From: Adiantum capillus-veneris
Taxonomy: Eukaryota > Streptophyta > Polypodiopsida > Polypodiales > Pteridaceae
Reading direction: 5' to 3'
Assembly (NCBI GenBank): GCA_014529385.2
Contig: CM043966.1
Location: 99,150,087-99,214,086, forward strand
Length of the DNA: 64,000 bases
How positions within the stretch are numbered: the first letter of the stretch is position 1; each line of letters starts with the position of its first letter. The notes under the pieces are model-generated. The model was not told where the DNA came from. It made no database searches and worked only from the letters and a program-made list of their open reading frames with translations. This document shows positions 33,256 through 47,270 of this stretch, one piece after another. The translations under genes and the position numbers were made by a program.

Positions 33256-34500
33256 GGTCATACATGAAATTCCTGAAGGTTGTTGAGCATATCCGTGCCA
33301 ATCGCATCAATACCATGTGCAATGACCTCTGACAATCTATCCATAGTAGATATCTCAACCCTCATTACATCCCCACCAAAATTAGTCACGCATGGACATG
33401 TCAATCTTGACTTTAGGGTAGTCATCACTCCCTCATCATCCATAGGGACTCTATTCGCATGTCCTGGCATCACCATATCAGCCTCTAGCATGAGCATGTC
33501 AAATAAATCCATATCGCCCATCTTCATGGTTGGAGGCATCTCTGTCCTGAGAGGATCAATCGTTGTGTCTCACTAGAGCATGACCCCTCTAACTTTGCAT
33601 CTACAGACATGTCATGCACAAAACTCTGGATCTCATCTGCAAAAGATATGTTCTTAGTCTATTGCTGCCATGACTGTAACATAATTGAGACTATGTCGTC
33701 TCACACATGTGACCCACTACTCTGCTCCATGACTGGCAAAGCATCAAAATATGTCACCACCACTGGTGACTGCTCTAGTCGTGCAATCAAAGAGTTGTCT
33801 TGCTCTACATGTCTCTCGTCAGACGCTGCATGCACAATGAGCTAAGTGTCATGCTGCTCATCAGCAAAGTGTACACGCCTAGACTGTGAAGGTCTGCATG
33901 GAAATGGATTCATAGAGACTGTGGTATCTCTGACACTAAGAATGTAGAGAAGAGTCAAACAAGAACCACTATAGACTTGCACTATCACAAGAAAACTTGT
34001 TCTCATCAAGTAAGACTTATCATTCAAATGAACATGACACCCATGATCTCTGAGCTATGAGATGGAGATCAAACTCCCCCATGATATTGCTCAATATTGA
34101 AAGAGGTAACTTGTGAAGCTTAGATATCAAATATCATCGAACTGTCAAAGTCAAATTTTTTGTGACCATCACCCTCCTTGGCAACGAAAAGCATAGCATC
34201 CTGTGCTAGGATTTTGCTTTCAATGTACTTCGTGTAGTGATGTTTTATGCACTCTGGCAAGTTGTAATTGCTTTCGAGTGATTTTGGACCTCATGCATAT
34301 GCATAAATATGGATTCGTGCTCTTGTGGCTCAATCTACTTATAGCCTTGTTGTAATTGAATGCAAGTCATGCTTGCCTTAAATGCTTGCAAACTGGAAAA
34401 TAACAATGCATCTTGGCATAATTAATATGCGTGTGCAATTGTAAAAGCAATGATCATTCCTACACGCAAATCCATGCAAATAGATGAAAAGTCTTAAATC
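33256..34500 (-). other. Possible retrotransposon remnant
   Basis: Minus-strand blocks (PFPCRPSQSRRVHFADEQ near 33850-33910, further Asp/Glu/Ser-rich text to 33260) look like the hinge between integrase and reverse transcriptase of a Ty1/copia polyprotein, but no catalytic motif is present. 34190-34330 shares text with 41900-42010, suggesting LTR-like dispersed repeats. Confidence 0.25.
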
Positions 34501-37098
34501 TAGTCACAACCTTACTGTAGCAAGAAACAAACCAACATTTGGAAGCGTATGTGCATCCCTTGGATGATCATAATTGCAAAAGGAATTTGAAACTAAAACT
34601 AAAACTAAAACTAAAACTAAAAAATGAGTACTTGGAATCTTGTCAAATAAACCAATATGCCTCGTCATATGCCAAAAATCTCCAATAAATACCTTGGATA
34701 TAAGAGAAAGGAATTCCAACATGTTGTACACAATTTGCAAAAAGTGTTTGAGTCTATCCCCCAATTTCTTGCTCAATGCAAACCACAAGCATATCTCTTT
34801 GATGGGGGCAAATTAACTATGGTGTACTCAAAGCCGTGCTTTGAATTGAGACCATTTTGTATTCAAGCTAAGCTTGATTTTGGTCTTCAAACTAAGCATT
34901 GGCCTTTAGATAGCCAAATTCTGCTAAACAAAAACCTCGGCATGCCTAGCCTACTGGGTTTTTATGCCTTGGACAAGCCATGCTTGTACGCAAATTTGAG
35001 AACAAGCAATAGCCATCATAATTTTACAAACAAAGCGTACATGTACTTGCTGTCAACTACCCTTAGAAACTCATCGAATACAGCACTCCAATTTTGTAAA
35101 CAGAAGCAACTAGTCGGCCATGTCGAGCATCATTGTCTTTCATGCCACAGGCCTTGCTTGTATGTGCATGTGGTTATTAGTGATAGGCAACCTGAATATC
35201 CTTAATTGCCAAAATCTACCAACTCTTATCTGCACTTATGGAGACACTTTGTCCTCAATCTTGGCACCTTGTCGACTCTATATTGTGCTTTTCATGGCCC
35301 TTGCATATGGCCATGAAGACATGCACCATCCTCGCATAGCCATGCTCGAGTAAAATTGTGAGTGATCATCACAGCATTGACTACAAATCCATGCTTCACA
35401 TTTAACCCTTGGTCATCGTGCACAATTTCTCAAGAATCAATCTTTGTATATCTTTGAAATTCTTTGCAATTACCAAGGTTTGATGCCTTGTAGACTGTGC
35501 CTGATTCAAGCCCTTGTGTGCCAAGGAGAAGGGGGAGGGGGGTGGATTTGGCCATGGCGATGAGCCAGCCGCAGTGCATGAGAAAGAGAGGGAGATGTTG
35601 CCGGTTGCAGTGTTTCCCTGCCTGCATGCCAGTGATAGAAATGGTCCGGCTTTCCCTTGCAAACCCAACGAGCCCGCCTGCCAATGATTTGGCACCCATC
35701 AAGTCCGCCTCCTTCTCCTTTGCAAGGGTTGTTGCACATAGCCCCTTCGGCTTTGGCTCCACCATGCTATTGCATGAGCATGCAACAACATGCAAACTCA
35801 ACAAGCCACACCCTCTTTGGCCCACAAAAGTTAAATCTCTAACATCAGTTTAAAGCTCTAAGGAACTTCCTTGGGAATATGTCCTCCCTACCACCCTTTA
35901 TATAGGCCCTTGGCCGTTAGCATAAGATATTCCCTTATCAACACCTTGGTAGCAGTTAGGCCCGTCGGTCCATGACCCCCCAGGGTTGCCCTTGGCATGA
36001 CAAAAATAGCTCTCTAGCACCTATCACGTAGCGTATAAAACCTAGCAGAAAACCGACAAAGTTGACTCTATAATTGGAGCAAAATCTCACTGAAAATATC
36101 AACCATAAACCGCATTCAAGATGCCAAAGTGGAAGAAGCTCTTGACCACTATAAGCTAACCAAAATTTTTCAACCAAAAGTATGGAAAAGTGGGAATAAA
36201 CCTTGACCACTCTAGTCTTTGAAAGAGGACTCAAAACCATAAACCAAAACCACTACTTAATGCCAATGAGTAGAAACGCCAAAATGGATCCACAATTTCA
36301 CATACAATGGCAATCCGCACTTGATGTACCTCAATGGAGTGACCATGCATAAACAAGTGCCGATATAGGTGCAATCCAAAAATTTGATCAACGTAGAAAC
36401 AATGCTCAAAAGTGCTCACCAAAATGCATGTAGAATGGGCATCAACCATGCACCATAACCATATGAAAATCCATACACAAAGACCATAAACCAAAGCACC
36501 AAATCACTCTCAAAGTGTCGTGTGAAAACCTGTGAAAGAAGCTCCATCTGTGTGCTCAAAAAATCGTGTCTCTCAAGAGACCACTTTGATTACACAAGCT
36601 GAAATTGCATCTTCAACTCCCGATTTATGAACTCAACTTCAAGAACTTTTCATGCTTTCAAAAGTGCATCAAACTCACACACTGCACAAAAACAGAAAAC
36701 TTGAAATTTTTACATATAGTCAGTTTGAGCTGAATATCAACAAAACGGTGAGGAATTTGCAAAAAAATTCTTCATCAAAGTTGTAGATCATGTCCAAACG
36801 GAGGGGTTGAGGGTAGATTTTTCAATTCTACAATCTACAAGGGGAAATTTTTTAAAAAAAAACAATGCTGCTATGCACACAGTTTTTAGGGCACCACCTT
36901 CATTTACACGCTATCTTCTGAGCTTTCATAAGAGCATACACCACTCTCAACTGAGCTCACAAGCTCTCATTGCATTCTCACAAAGGTTTCAAGATTTCTT
37001 GATCCCTCTATCGCCAAGAGCAAGTAAGCTATTGCCTCAAAGCTCTCAACACCATCGTGCTCTTCACCATCACCAAGCCGTAGCTCTGATACCAATCG
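34501..37098. other. Gene-free stretch
   Basis: Short (AAAACT)n array at 34589-34624. Open frames on both strands (for example the 182-codon one at 34657) lack any recognisable pattern and overlap others of similar size. GCTCTGATACCA at 37083-37094 is the exact complement of a plant tRNA-Met primer site; see the LTR entry to its right. Confidence 0.35.
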
Positions 37099-37449
37099 TG
37101 AGTGCACAAATGTGGTGTGTGTGAGGAAAGGGAGAATGATAGAGGGAGAGAACACAGGATGTGGGTGGAGCATCTCACCACAATGTGTGTGTAAGACAGT
37201 CCCTTATTCTTCTATCTAGCAAAGAATAAGGTGTGTACAAGTAATGGGTAGTCAGACGCCTTTGGCATGTCCGATCGGGGTAAAAGGCACACAGCTTTTA
37301 CCCCAATAGATGGGACATAGTCTTGACCCATGATTCTCCTCAATCTATCGTCTTGGCACATTGTGGGCACGTGGTTGGGTTTGAGAGGGCCTAGTAACGG
37401 GAGTGCCCTCCCCCGCATCTCAATGTTGTCATGTCGTGGCATGTATACA
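37083..37449 (-). mobile_element. Primer binding site and candidate 351-bp LTR
   Basis: On the minus strand TGTATACATGCC (37449) starts a block that ends CACTCA (37099), followed after four bases by TGGTATCAGAGC (37094-37083), the exact tRNA-Met primer sequence. This is the arrangement of a 5' LTR of a minus-strand retrotransposon. A second LTR and protein domains to the left were not found, so it may be a remnant. Confidence 0.45.
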
Positions 37450-38445
37450 ATCTATTAAAAAAAACATTCACCTCACTTTTAATGGTTTTTGATACATGGG
37501 AATAGAAGCAAGAATGTACATATTGTGATATATGGTAAAGCAGCTAGTGTGGTTGTTGTCATGTATGTACCTATCTAGGGAGTTGTGGCCCTGGATGTGG
37601 CATCGTTATGTATTTTTTCACTTGATAACATGTGTAATTTGATTTAATAATTTATATATTCCATGCGCTTCATGGTGTCACACATATCTCGCCTACAAAG
37701 ATTGATGCGAACAGAAACTTTCGAAAATAGCAATTAACAATTATCGTCGTAAAATTGTATGGAAAGTGATCCAAAATTAAAAATTAATGAAAATTGATGC
37801 ATATTTATGTTTTTTCATGCTTATGTGAGTGATCCTAGAAATTTAGGGATTTATCCAACACAATTTTTCACATCAAAAATAGTCTTTTTTGGGTTAAAAA
37901 TGAGCTAAAAATTATTGTGTTTTGGTCAAAAATGGAAACAAGGCCCAAAAATTGACACATCAACACTTTTGGCCATGGGAAAGAGAGAGAGTTGCTTCTT
38001 ATGGGAAAAACCTACAACTTTTTCCTTCTGTTGTGTAATTTAATTCATTGTTGCTCTATGAGTGTGTAGTGCAGTCCCGCCTCTCCACTATCATGTGTTT
38101 GAGCTTGTGAGGAAGTGACTTAGGGGTTCCCTTCATAAAAATGGTGTGTGGGCTTCAGTAAGGAAACTCCTAAATCTTTGCAAAATCAAAAAAATGGTTG
38201 TTGTGAAGGTGAAAGCTCGGGAATTCCTTTCAACGGTTTGAAGTTAGGACTATTGAATTGAGGATGAGGCTACAAGATTCCATGAAAGAGGTTTGGGTTT
38301 TGAATGGGATTTGTGCTTGTATGAGAGGTGAGGTTTTATAGCTGAAACTTAAGTGTAAGTAAAATTGGATGTGAATCTGTGATCCTTTCATCACTAATTT
38401 GCTTACAAAAACAAGCAAATATCAAGCACAATAGGAAAGAGGGTT
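37450..38445. other. Gene-free stretch
   Basis: AT-rich, no open frame or repeat of note recognised. Confidence 0.4.
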
Positions 38446-38446
38446 T

Positions 38447-38687
38447 GTGACTTTTTTGTCACGAATGCCTTTAATCCATCTTCAGGAAGAAGGTTGGGGA
38501 CTTCCATAAACACTTTTTCACAAAGTGTTTGTGACTCTCATCACGAACTCTCATAGCCAGAAATTTTGACTTTTCTGTCACGAATGCCTTTAATCCATCT
38601 TCAAGAAGAAGGTTGGGGACTTCCATAAACACTTTTTCACAAAGTGTTTGTGACTCTCATCACGAACTCTCATAGCCATAAATTTTG
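38447..38687. repeat. 120-bp tandem duplication
   Basis: Two copies, nearly identical, beginning GACTTTT.TGTCACGAATGCC at about 38449 and 38569. Each contains the inverted repeat CACTTTTTCACAAAGTG. Confidence 0.9.
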
Positions 38688-38689
38688 CA

Positions 38690-41158
38690 CCTTCCTAAAT
38701 AGACATCACACTTTTCCACAATGTGGGGATAAAGGGTGAGTCCGTCTCACATGATGACTCCACAAATTCATGACCCAAGGTAAATGAGGCACCCAATTCG
38801 CATGCGAGGCTCCACAAATCCATTGATTGACACATTGATGCATGTGAGTCCGGGCTTTCGTGGCTCATATGCCATAAACCGCAAGGCCGTTTGTTACGTT
38901 TAGGTGCTCCACGCAGAGACCTTGAAGAGCACAACATGCTTAGCTATAAAAATTCACAAACACGCACGTGAGGCATACTTCACTGACCCGAAAAGACTAT
39001 CATGATCGAATTTGGGCTCGGCCCTGTCTGATGCAACCTGAGGTATTTTCAATGGTTTTTCAAAATTATCCAAAGTTGCATGAGGCTGGGTTCAAACAGG
39101 GACGGAGGAAATCCTTCTCTCTGAGTCTTCCACCCTATTGTTCACATGAGGCAGCAAAAAAGCACACTTTACATGATCAACCATGCAATAAGCAACTAAT
39201 CACGCTTGAGGTGCTGGTAAAAGCTTTAACGTGTTGCATGTGTTCACTTCTCCCGCGGTTATTTCCTATTGATATGGTTTGCATCATGAGAAACAAACTC
39301 CAACCGAGAAAGATAATTGTTCCAGTTGTGCTGCTTCTCGCTAATGTATGCTCTTAGCATATTCTTTAGTGTTTCTCGCTAAAGTATGCTCTTAGTATAT
39401 CCTTTAGTGCTTCTCCCCAATCATTTACAAACAGGCCCAAAAAAAGAACTGGTAAATGTGGGTTCACAGTTACTCACCAAAATGTGGTGGAATCCATATA
39501 ATACAATTGGGATTAATCTACGTGATTGGAATAAAATTTCACAATTTAGACCATTAATTCTACAAACACCTATACCAAGTTCTCCCTTCGTATGGTAGTT
39601 GGTAGATCCACAATTAATGTCATAGAAATATTGCACCTATGGTGCAATATGCATCGTAAGCTATCATGTCCATGGATTAGCATGTTGTTCCAAACAAGCA
39701 TGTGTTAAACACTAGGGCCCATAACACCTAGTGTACATGCAGTCCACACAACCTTATTCGAACCTGCATTTTTATGACTAGACTTTCAAAAAGGTACTTG
39801 CATGAAAGCCTTGCAACAAAAGTTGAACCCTAATAGAATGTAAAAAATCAATTACTTCTAAGTACCAACAATGAAGCATTTTCATTAACAAAACATAGCC
39901 TTGCTATATATGTAAACCCTGGGGGTTCCACCTTTCAAAAACACCTATAGCACGTGCCTTCAAAATGTATCTTTAAAACCCTACACACACACTTCGTCAT
40001 GAATTAAAAGACCCCTCTTCCTTCATACACCTGTAGCTTTTTTTTTATTTTGCATTTAATAACCCCTCTTATACATGTAATTCTATAAATCTTTGGTATA
40101 TAAAAAACCCGTTCGGGTGAACTCATGTGCTACACTTACATATTTTGAGGTGGACCCCCCGGGATGTAAACAACCATCCGCCAATGTTGTCTACCATACT
40201 TGTAACCTCAATAAGTTTGTACTTAGTACCCGGCAATTTTTTGCCACTGAAATTGTTCCTGATACTTTGTGCTCAAAATGGTTGAACAAACGGATGTGAC
40301 CAGCACCTAGGGACTCTTTCATGAAATATCATCAAGGAAAAGGCGTCAGTTTTAGTCCCAGTGACTCATATTCTCCACATGTGGAATATGTCTCAAAATA
40401 TGATGTCAAGAAAAGTGACATCTAGCAAGTATGAGATGTACTTGTGTATGGAGGTAATTGCAAACACTCAGCGATGTAAGCAAGAGGGACCCTCATATAC
40501 TTTGTTCCACATTGGCTAAACCAAACTCCATGAGTTCCTAGACCATGTTGCACACCGTGTGGCTAACAACATGTGCCAAACAGAACCCTATCATGTATAA
40601 ATGTAATTGTTTCAATAGGGGACGAGCTCGTCATGATATCCTGATGAACAAGTAAGAGAGAAAGTGATTTGTAAATCACAAGTGGGGTCATACTCCTAGA
40701 CTCTGTGGTCTAGAGATACATCCACTGCCTAAAAACATGAGATCCTTTCAAGTTGGAATCGTATTCACATTTAGATATGTGCTAGACATAGAAGTGTATA
40801 CCCTTGGGTTCTTGTGGACAGTCGTGTTGTCTGAAACACTTATCTCATTCTTACACCATGGTATAGAGAAACCTGTACCAATCTAAGATCATCAAAAACT
40901 CAGCTTGATCTTTGCACTAAAAGTACGTGGTGCGAAAGTGACACCCAGACCATCATTACTACTGGCAAGAATCTTGCATATCCATTACGACGAAAACTCA
41001 ACTGGGTAGAACTATTTGATCTTTAAAGCAATCCTTGATGGATTACAAGCAGATGGCTCTTAGACATTGTAAAATAGGTGGCTCTTTCTTTTACCATACC
41101 AACATAGAAAGATTTTAGTAAAATCATGCCTAATTTCACTAACCCTGTAGAGAATTAG

Positions 41159-41191
<33 letters not shown>

Positions 41192-43460
41192 TCGGTTTGA
41201 GGAAAATCCCTTATTCTACTGTGGTGTATGCTCCATGCACATGCTTATGTGCAAACGATGTCTGTCATAGCTTATCCTATAAGCGTACAACAGTCTGCTT
41301 GTATAATGCTCTCTAATAGAGATGCATCAAAAAACATAAGTCACAACTTGACCCACCTACCTTGGATGTGATCGTAACTATATCAGATTGACTTACTTTT
41401 GGCACTTCGCCCATGAATGAAGTTCGTTTGATTAAATGATTTTAAACATTCGATGTCTGAATGTGTCCTTGACAAAGTGGTTGGTGTTATAGCGAAAGCG
41501 TAGATAATGATGACGTGGAATTAAGTCCACTGTAAGGGCACGCCATGCATGCAAAGCAAAAAATAAAATGATAAGCCCTTGGCTAGAGTGACAGTCTCAA
41601 CAGAGTGAGCCGATACCATAAGTGTCGTGCACAATTTGGACTGGCATGGATACATTACAATTCAACGTTGTCAAACATAAAATGTGAGCTTATATCCCTA
41701 TACTGCCAAATCTCCAAACCTGTGTGCCAATGCCCTTGATTCCAAGTCAATGGGCAATACCCAGGCATGGGTTAGAAGTCTTTCTTCTCATGAATTCTAT
41801 CAAAGCACGTTGCAGCACGTTGCTTTGAACCCTTTCCAAATTAAAAGCTAAAACGTAGAAAAACAAGAAAAACTTTATATTATCTGACCTTATCACCCTG
41901 TGGAATTATTGTGGTTTCGATGCACTTTGCGTACTGATTGCCTACACTTTAGCAAGGTGTACTTGCTTTGGAGTGATTATGCACCCTATGCATATACACA
42001 TGGAGCCGTGCCCCTAGAAACCTTGTTATTATCCATTGCTTGATAGCACAAAGGACGTATAGAAGAGATATTGGTCAAGGAAATCTATGACCAAGTAAGC
42101 CTATGAAGCCTTGCTCCTCTTTGTTGCATGACCAAAACTACCACCCAGGCGTGTCGTTGCATCGAAAATACTGATTTCTTAAACTCTACTTCGATACTTA
42201 CGTCTCGTCACGTCTCAAGAAATTCCTCATGGTAAAATTCTCATCCATTCCCATGCAAGCCCTGTGGCTAAGGTAGGACGTCTACAAAGATTTGAGGTCG
42301 CAAATCAACCTCCTCCCATCCATTCCCATGCAGGATCATGATGAAGATGTGAGATCGCAAGTCCATCTCTATGCATGTCCATGATTCTCCACAAACAATA
42401 TACCTTGCATGGCTTTGACGTAGGTTTTATGGTTACATGGTGATCGTTCATCTACTTGAGAGATGTCTGCTTAGATTCGGTTCTCCTTGCATGTCAAATT
42501 TGCCCAACTTTGCCTTATCGAGCTTTCCCTTTTGTTGTTCTTCATAGTAACCCCCTATTAGCTTCTTCCTTACACAATTCGGAATGCAATTTCATGCATT
42601 CCATGCTTCTGTCGTGGGCTAGGTCCCTTCCGTGCTTCATTCATGGGCTAGGCCCCTTAGGGTGGCCTTTGGACACCCTTAGGGTGCCCATTGAAATCAA
42701 AAATTAAAGAAGGGGGGGCGCGGGGAGGGATTTGTTGGCTATGGCGGCCGACTACATAGAGCATCGATGATCAAGGGAGCATAAGAGTTTGTCACCGTGC
42801 CCATATAAGGTGCTTGCAGAGTCGAAAGTTTCTGCCCTTGCCATTGCGCATCTGCTAAGCCTGAGCATGAGCAAAACGACGTAGGTCAACCACGGTCTCA
42901 TCCTGTATGCAAGGGTGCGTGCCCGCGAATCCTTCTCCTTATCGAACCCACCTTGATAGCCAAGGGACTATGCCCACAATCTTCACGAGCTCCTTCACGG
43001 CCCAAGCCCGCGTGGAAGGGGTAAGAGGATGAAAGAGGTGCAATTATTGAAGGGAGGGGGTAACTAGAAACGGTTTCTTTCCCCTCCATGTGGACCCCGC
43101 TTATGAAGGCTACATCACACTTCCATCATCGTACTAGGGTAGAGGAGCCCATATAGAGACGATGAGATTGAGGAGACCACTACGCATCCGTTTATGCATG
43201 GATTTTTGGGCTCTAAGAGGCCCAAAAGATGCCCGGCAAGAAGAGGTTTTCTACAAAAATGGGAACTCCTCGAGCGGACCTGCACACTTTGTTCGACAGA
43301 TTAGCACAATTTTCGAGGCAAATTGAGGACACTTACACATTAGAGACACAACATCACCAAAACAAAGATGGACGTGCTCCAAGGTTGAACACTCGATTTG
43401 ACGAATGAGTGGGCAACATGTCAACTCTTATAGACCAACGACTCGTTCATGTCTGTGTGC
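38690..43460. other. Long gene-free stretch
   Basis: No protein family recognised on either strand. (GA)n at about 41159-41184. The region reads as old LTR and intergenic debris; 41900-42010 resembles 34190-34330. Confidence 0.35.
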
Positions 43461-43466
43461 TTACTG

Positions 43467-44316
43467 GGGGGGGGGGGTAGTGTGTCTTCTGGTTGGGGCT
43501 CGGCCACTTATTGGCTCCTCTACCCTACATACAAAGTTTTTGGCTTGTCCAAAGAACAAGACATTAGAGTTTTTTTTTGGCTAAAAATAAAGTTTCAATT
43601 TAATTTTTTTTAATTTATAAAAAAATCAATGATTTGTTTTATAGAGATAGTAAACAATTATTAAGATGAGAAATTTGTAAAATAATGGTATGATCTTTTT
43701 TTGGATGATTTTATAGATTGATGGAATGTCTTAAATGACATTCTTAAAGAGTTAACACGATGAATGGCTCCACAACCCTCAAGAATTTACCTTTTTATTT
43801 TGAGAAGGTCTTGCACATTTAAGTTCATAAACTAAGTTTGGAGTTTTTAGAGACTTGTAAAGAGTTAGCAAGATGAGTGGCTCCACAAATCCCAAAGAGT
43901 TACCTTTTCGTTTTGAGAAGGCCTTGCACCCCTCAACACTAAAGGGCACGGATGGAGAGAGATGGGATCCACGGTGGGGGTGGACAAGGGGAATCCTCAA
44001 GACGAATGGAGGGTGGTGAGTGCCGTCACGAGGGTGGTGGGTGCCGTCACAAGGACAGGTGCCCGAATTTACTTTTCTTCTCGAATTGTGTACCAAACGC
44101 CTCGAAATTACCAAAATTAGAGAGAGGGGGGGGGGGGGGGGGGGGCAAAATTAAATGGCCGTCGATCCCATTTGCATGCGAGATAGTGTGGAGGGCCTTG
44201 CACGTTAAGATCATAAACTAAAGTTAAGAGCTTGTAGAGTGTATAACTCTAGAGTTCTTAAGTGAGATTTAGAGCTTAAAGATGTATTAACTTTTTAAGA
44301 ACAGAAAGGAAGGAGA

Positions 44317-44349
<33 letters not shown>
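43467..44349. repeat. Cluster of poly-G tracts with related flanks
   Basis: G runs at about 43467-43477, 44126-44146 and 44319-44349 (31 bases). The last two are each followed by GCAAAATTAA and preceded by AGAGAGG, so they are parts of related copies. The intervening text repeats CTTGCACxTTxAxxTCATAAACTAA and GAGTGGCTCCACAA. Confidence 0.75.
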
Positions 44350-44351
<2 letters not shown>

Positions 44352-45311
44352 AAATTAAGTGGGATGCAGATAGCATACATAGGACTCTTATTCAAATCTT
44401 TAGAGCTGAAGAATGTAGAGTTTTTAAAATGGGAAGTAAAGAGCAGGGCTCCTATGCTTAGGGATGCTTTTCTAATTTAATTTTCTAAACTTATGGAAAA
44501 AAAAGAAGCTTAGGGATGTAGAGCTAGCACCCCCCCTCTCTCTCTCTAGGATTACTTGAGAACTTATGGACACTTGAGTGAGCTTAGAGATGTGGAGCTA
44601 GCTCTCTCTCCTCTCTCTCTCTCTCTCTGTGTGGAGAATTACTTGGGAACTAGTGGACAAACCTAGTGATTTTATCACTAGTTATCCTGGAAGAATTACA
44701 CAAATGAAATTTAATTAAACAACGAATTTTTCATTGTGCTGCCAAATCCTTTAGAGCATTACGTTTAAACTTTCTTTACAAAAGGACGTAAACGGTTTAC
44801 TCGTCGTACGATCGGCACCCTATCGGCCTTCAACTGTGCATAACCTCAAGCAAATGCCTTGAATCTTGACCTAAATAACCTAACGAAGTTATTTTTTAGA
44901 TTTGGTGAAATGTGTTTGGCAAGCGCACTCAGTAGCCTGGACTAGAGATAATAAAGAAGCCTGGGCTTCTATAGCAACTTTCATTTCATAATAGTAGCAA
45001 ACATTACAAGGACCTTAGGATAATAGGAATCATGGATGAATTGGTTAGATGTAGCAGCGGGTAGCTCAAAGCAAGCTTTACCACTTCTGCACATGTTGGT
45101 AGAGAAAGGGATCTATCCATCTATGTATGTAAAAGGCCCATACAAAAAAGCGGCCGAATAAATGGGGCGGGCAGCTTGGACAAATGCCACCACAGCTCCG
45201 GCGAGCAATGGGATATCTATAACAAGGCTATATAATTGGAGAAATGTTACTTCTGCTGTGTGTAAATTGTGGGGTGGAGAGTGAGGATCATGAGATGTTA
45301 GGGCATGTATG
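44350..45311. other. 3' intergenic region of the expansin gene
   Basis: Short (CT)n near 44527-44548 and 44603-44628. No coding sequence. The 3' UTR of the minus-strand expansin gene should extend left from 45312; a clear polyadenylation signal was not fixed. Confidence 0.4.
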
Positions 45312-46238
45312 CTAAAATTGTAGGCCACTATATGTCTGGCCATATTGCCAATCATGTGGTATCACATCGAAGTCAGTGAGGATCTTCCCATCGCTCGTTG
45401 TCACCTTGAAAGAGAGCGTCTGCCCACTCAAGTCGGCGTTGCTCTGCCAATTTTGACCCCAATTCCTGCTCATTGGAAGCCATCCCGTCTTCGCCCCTTT
45501 CACCGACACTTGTTGCACATCCCCTGCTCCCCCCACATTGGTTACTAGTACAAGGTTAAAGAATGCATGTCCATTGAGGGTATAGTGCACCCCTCCTTTC
45601 TTTTGGCATGGTACTCTGTAACCACAAACACATTCACATGAAAGACTCGAGCAAATACACACAGAACGACTGCAGCAGCAACATCCCAACATTGTTTATA
45701 TTACCTCCGATATGCTACAGGGACAATGCCGCCTCGGTAGACTGCAATATTCTCGAAGGCAGGCTCTGCCATGTCAAAGTGTTGGAGGGGTGGGTTGCAC
45801 CATCCTCCATTCGTGTTGGAGAGTGCACTATTTGGAGGGCAAAAATTTGTTGCCGTCACTATGATGCTACCCGGTAGGCACCATTGTGGGTCATCCTCAC
45901 AACGAACTTCAAAGCATGCGCCACATGCAAGCCCACCATTGAACAATGCAGTACTCAAGGCAGCAGTGTTAGTGCCATAGCCTGCATTATACAAGTTTCC
46001 ATAGCCACAAGCTCCGCCTGCACACCGCATCATCATATACACGCTTAGCATAAAATTTACCACCCTCACCGGCAGCAAAGCAGAGAGTAGAGTAGGATTG
46101 CTTACCCATCGTCCCCGACGCATCACTCCCACCGTAGAATGTCGCATGGGCTGAGCTCCAGCCTTCTTGCGCTTGCACCCTGCTCGCAAGAGCTAGCAGA
46201 GACAGAAGCACTGCTGGCCAAGCCTTGGAATGGCACAT
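45312..46238 (-). CDS. Alpha-expansin (three exons, 249 residues)
   Basis: Exons 46238-46106, 46017-45705 and 45615-45312 (133 + 313 + 304 nt, exactly 250 codons with stop), all with GT-AG introns. Signal peptide [23 protein letters not shown], then [25 protein letters not shown] (joined across intron 1), ACFEVRC, the HFD motif ([11 protein letters not shown]), YRRVPC across intron 2, and the C-terminal carbohydrate-binding-like domain ([25 protein letters not shown]) ending LQF. Alpha-expansins loosen the wall by a non-enzymatic, pH-dependent action on cellulose-hemicellulose contacts; the protein is secreted. Length and both intron positions are typical. An in-frame ATG 27 nt upstream (46265) is possible, but it would place residues before the signal peptide. 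No damage was seen; this is the clearest intact host gene here. Confidence 0.95.
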
Positions 46239-46353
46239 GTTTGCACACTGCAAAGGCAAAAACATGCATCAGAAAGGGAGGGAGCCAATGGTAGCTCTTC
46301 TCTCGTTGTGAGCTCACTCATTTTCTTTGAGCTAGAAGAGAGTGAGGCCTCAG

Positions 46354-46388
<35 letters not shown>

Positions 46389-46818
46389 CAGACACAGAAA
46401 CGATAAATGGGCAGAACAGAGGGATGTTACCTTCGAAGGGGTGGACGCAAGGGGCCACTAGCGAGAGCGCGCCAGCGGACAAAGCAGGTAATGTTTGAAA
46501 GGGGCAAGAAGTGGGCGACAACTATATAGCAGGGGAAACAGGGGATCCTACCGATCATGCGAGTGGTTGGCCATACGGACACTCTCTCTCTCTCTCTCTC
46601 TCTCTCTCAGCCCCTCCAGACGTACTCGTGTACATGCCACGTGGCTAACATACATCTCTCAGACCAGTCTCAATCTCTCTCTCTCTCTCCCGCTCGTTTT
46701 TGCCCCCCCGCCCCCCCACCCCAAAAAGGCGCTCTCTCTCTCTCTCAACCCTAAACATGGTCTCTATCCTTCGCGGAACACGTCTTGAGCTCAAAACTCC
46801 TCGGATGCATTGTGTTAA

Positions 46819-46857
<39 letters not shown>

Positions 46858-47270
46858 CTCTCTCGCCTCCTCTTAGGAGCATCCAATTCTCGCCGCTCGC
46901 GCCTCCCATCACGGCCCGTGTGAGCCCAACCGCCCGCCCGCCTGCCCGTGACAATGACCCTCTTTCACACACCTTTCTTTTCCAAGAATATTTTTCCCAA
47001 CGAACATTTATTTTCTTGCAATCACCTCCCAATTTCCAGCGTTGTCTATTTAAAATATCCCGCCTTTTGATATGCGCACCTCTACCTTTGAAACTTGAGG
47101 GGAGACAAATAACCATAGCTTAAGGGCGCGTCATTCTCAAGCAAAGAAAAGCCAGCTTGTAAGCATGACAAAAACGAGAAGGGGTAGGGAATGGTTGTGC
47201 AGTGGCCATTCCTTATAAAACGGGCGACCACATGGTGATCAACAGAGGCCGGAAGCCATGGTGAGAACAC
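46239..47270 (-). promoter_or_regulatory. Expansin upstream region with CT arrays and candidate TATA
   Basis: CTATATAG at about 46519-46526 is a candidate TATA box about 285 bp upstream of the start codon. CT/GA arrays at 46359-46385, 46580-46609, 46678-46690, 46733-46745 and 46822-46852 are dense even for this window. GAGA-type repeats in plant promoters can bind BPC factors; a role here is inference. Confidence 0.4.

Noticed and set aside
34657-35205. 182-codon open frame
   Set aside because: No recognisable pattern, no homologue in the window, and composition like surrounding non-coding DNA.
35500-35850. Four overlapping 77-131 codon frames on both strands
   Set aside because: Mutually overlapping, no family pattern; GC-rich local composition explains the lack of stops.
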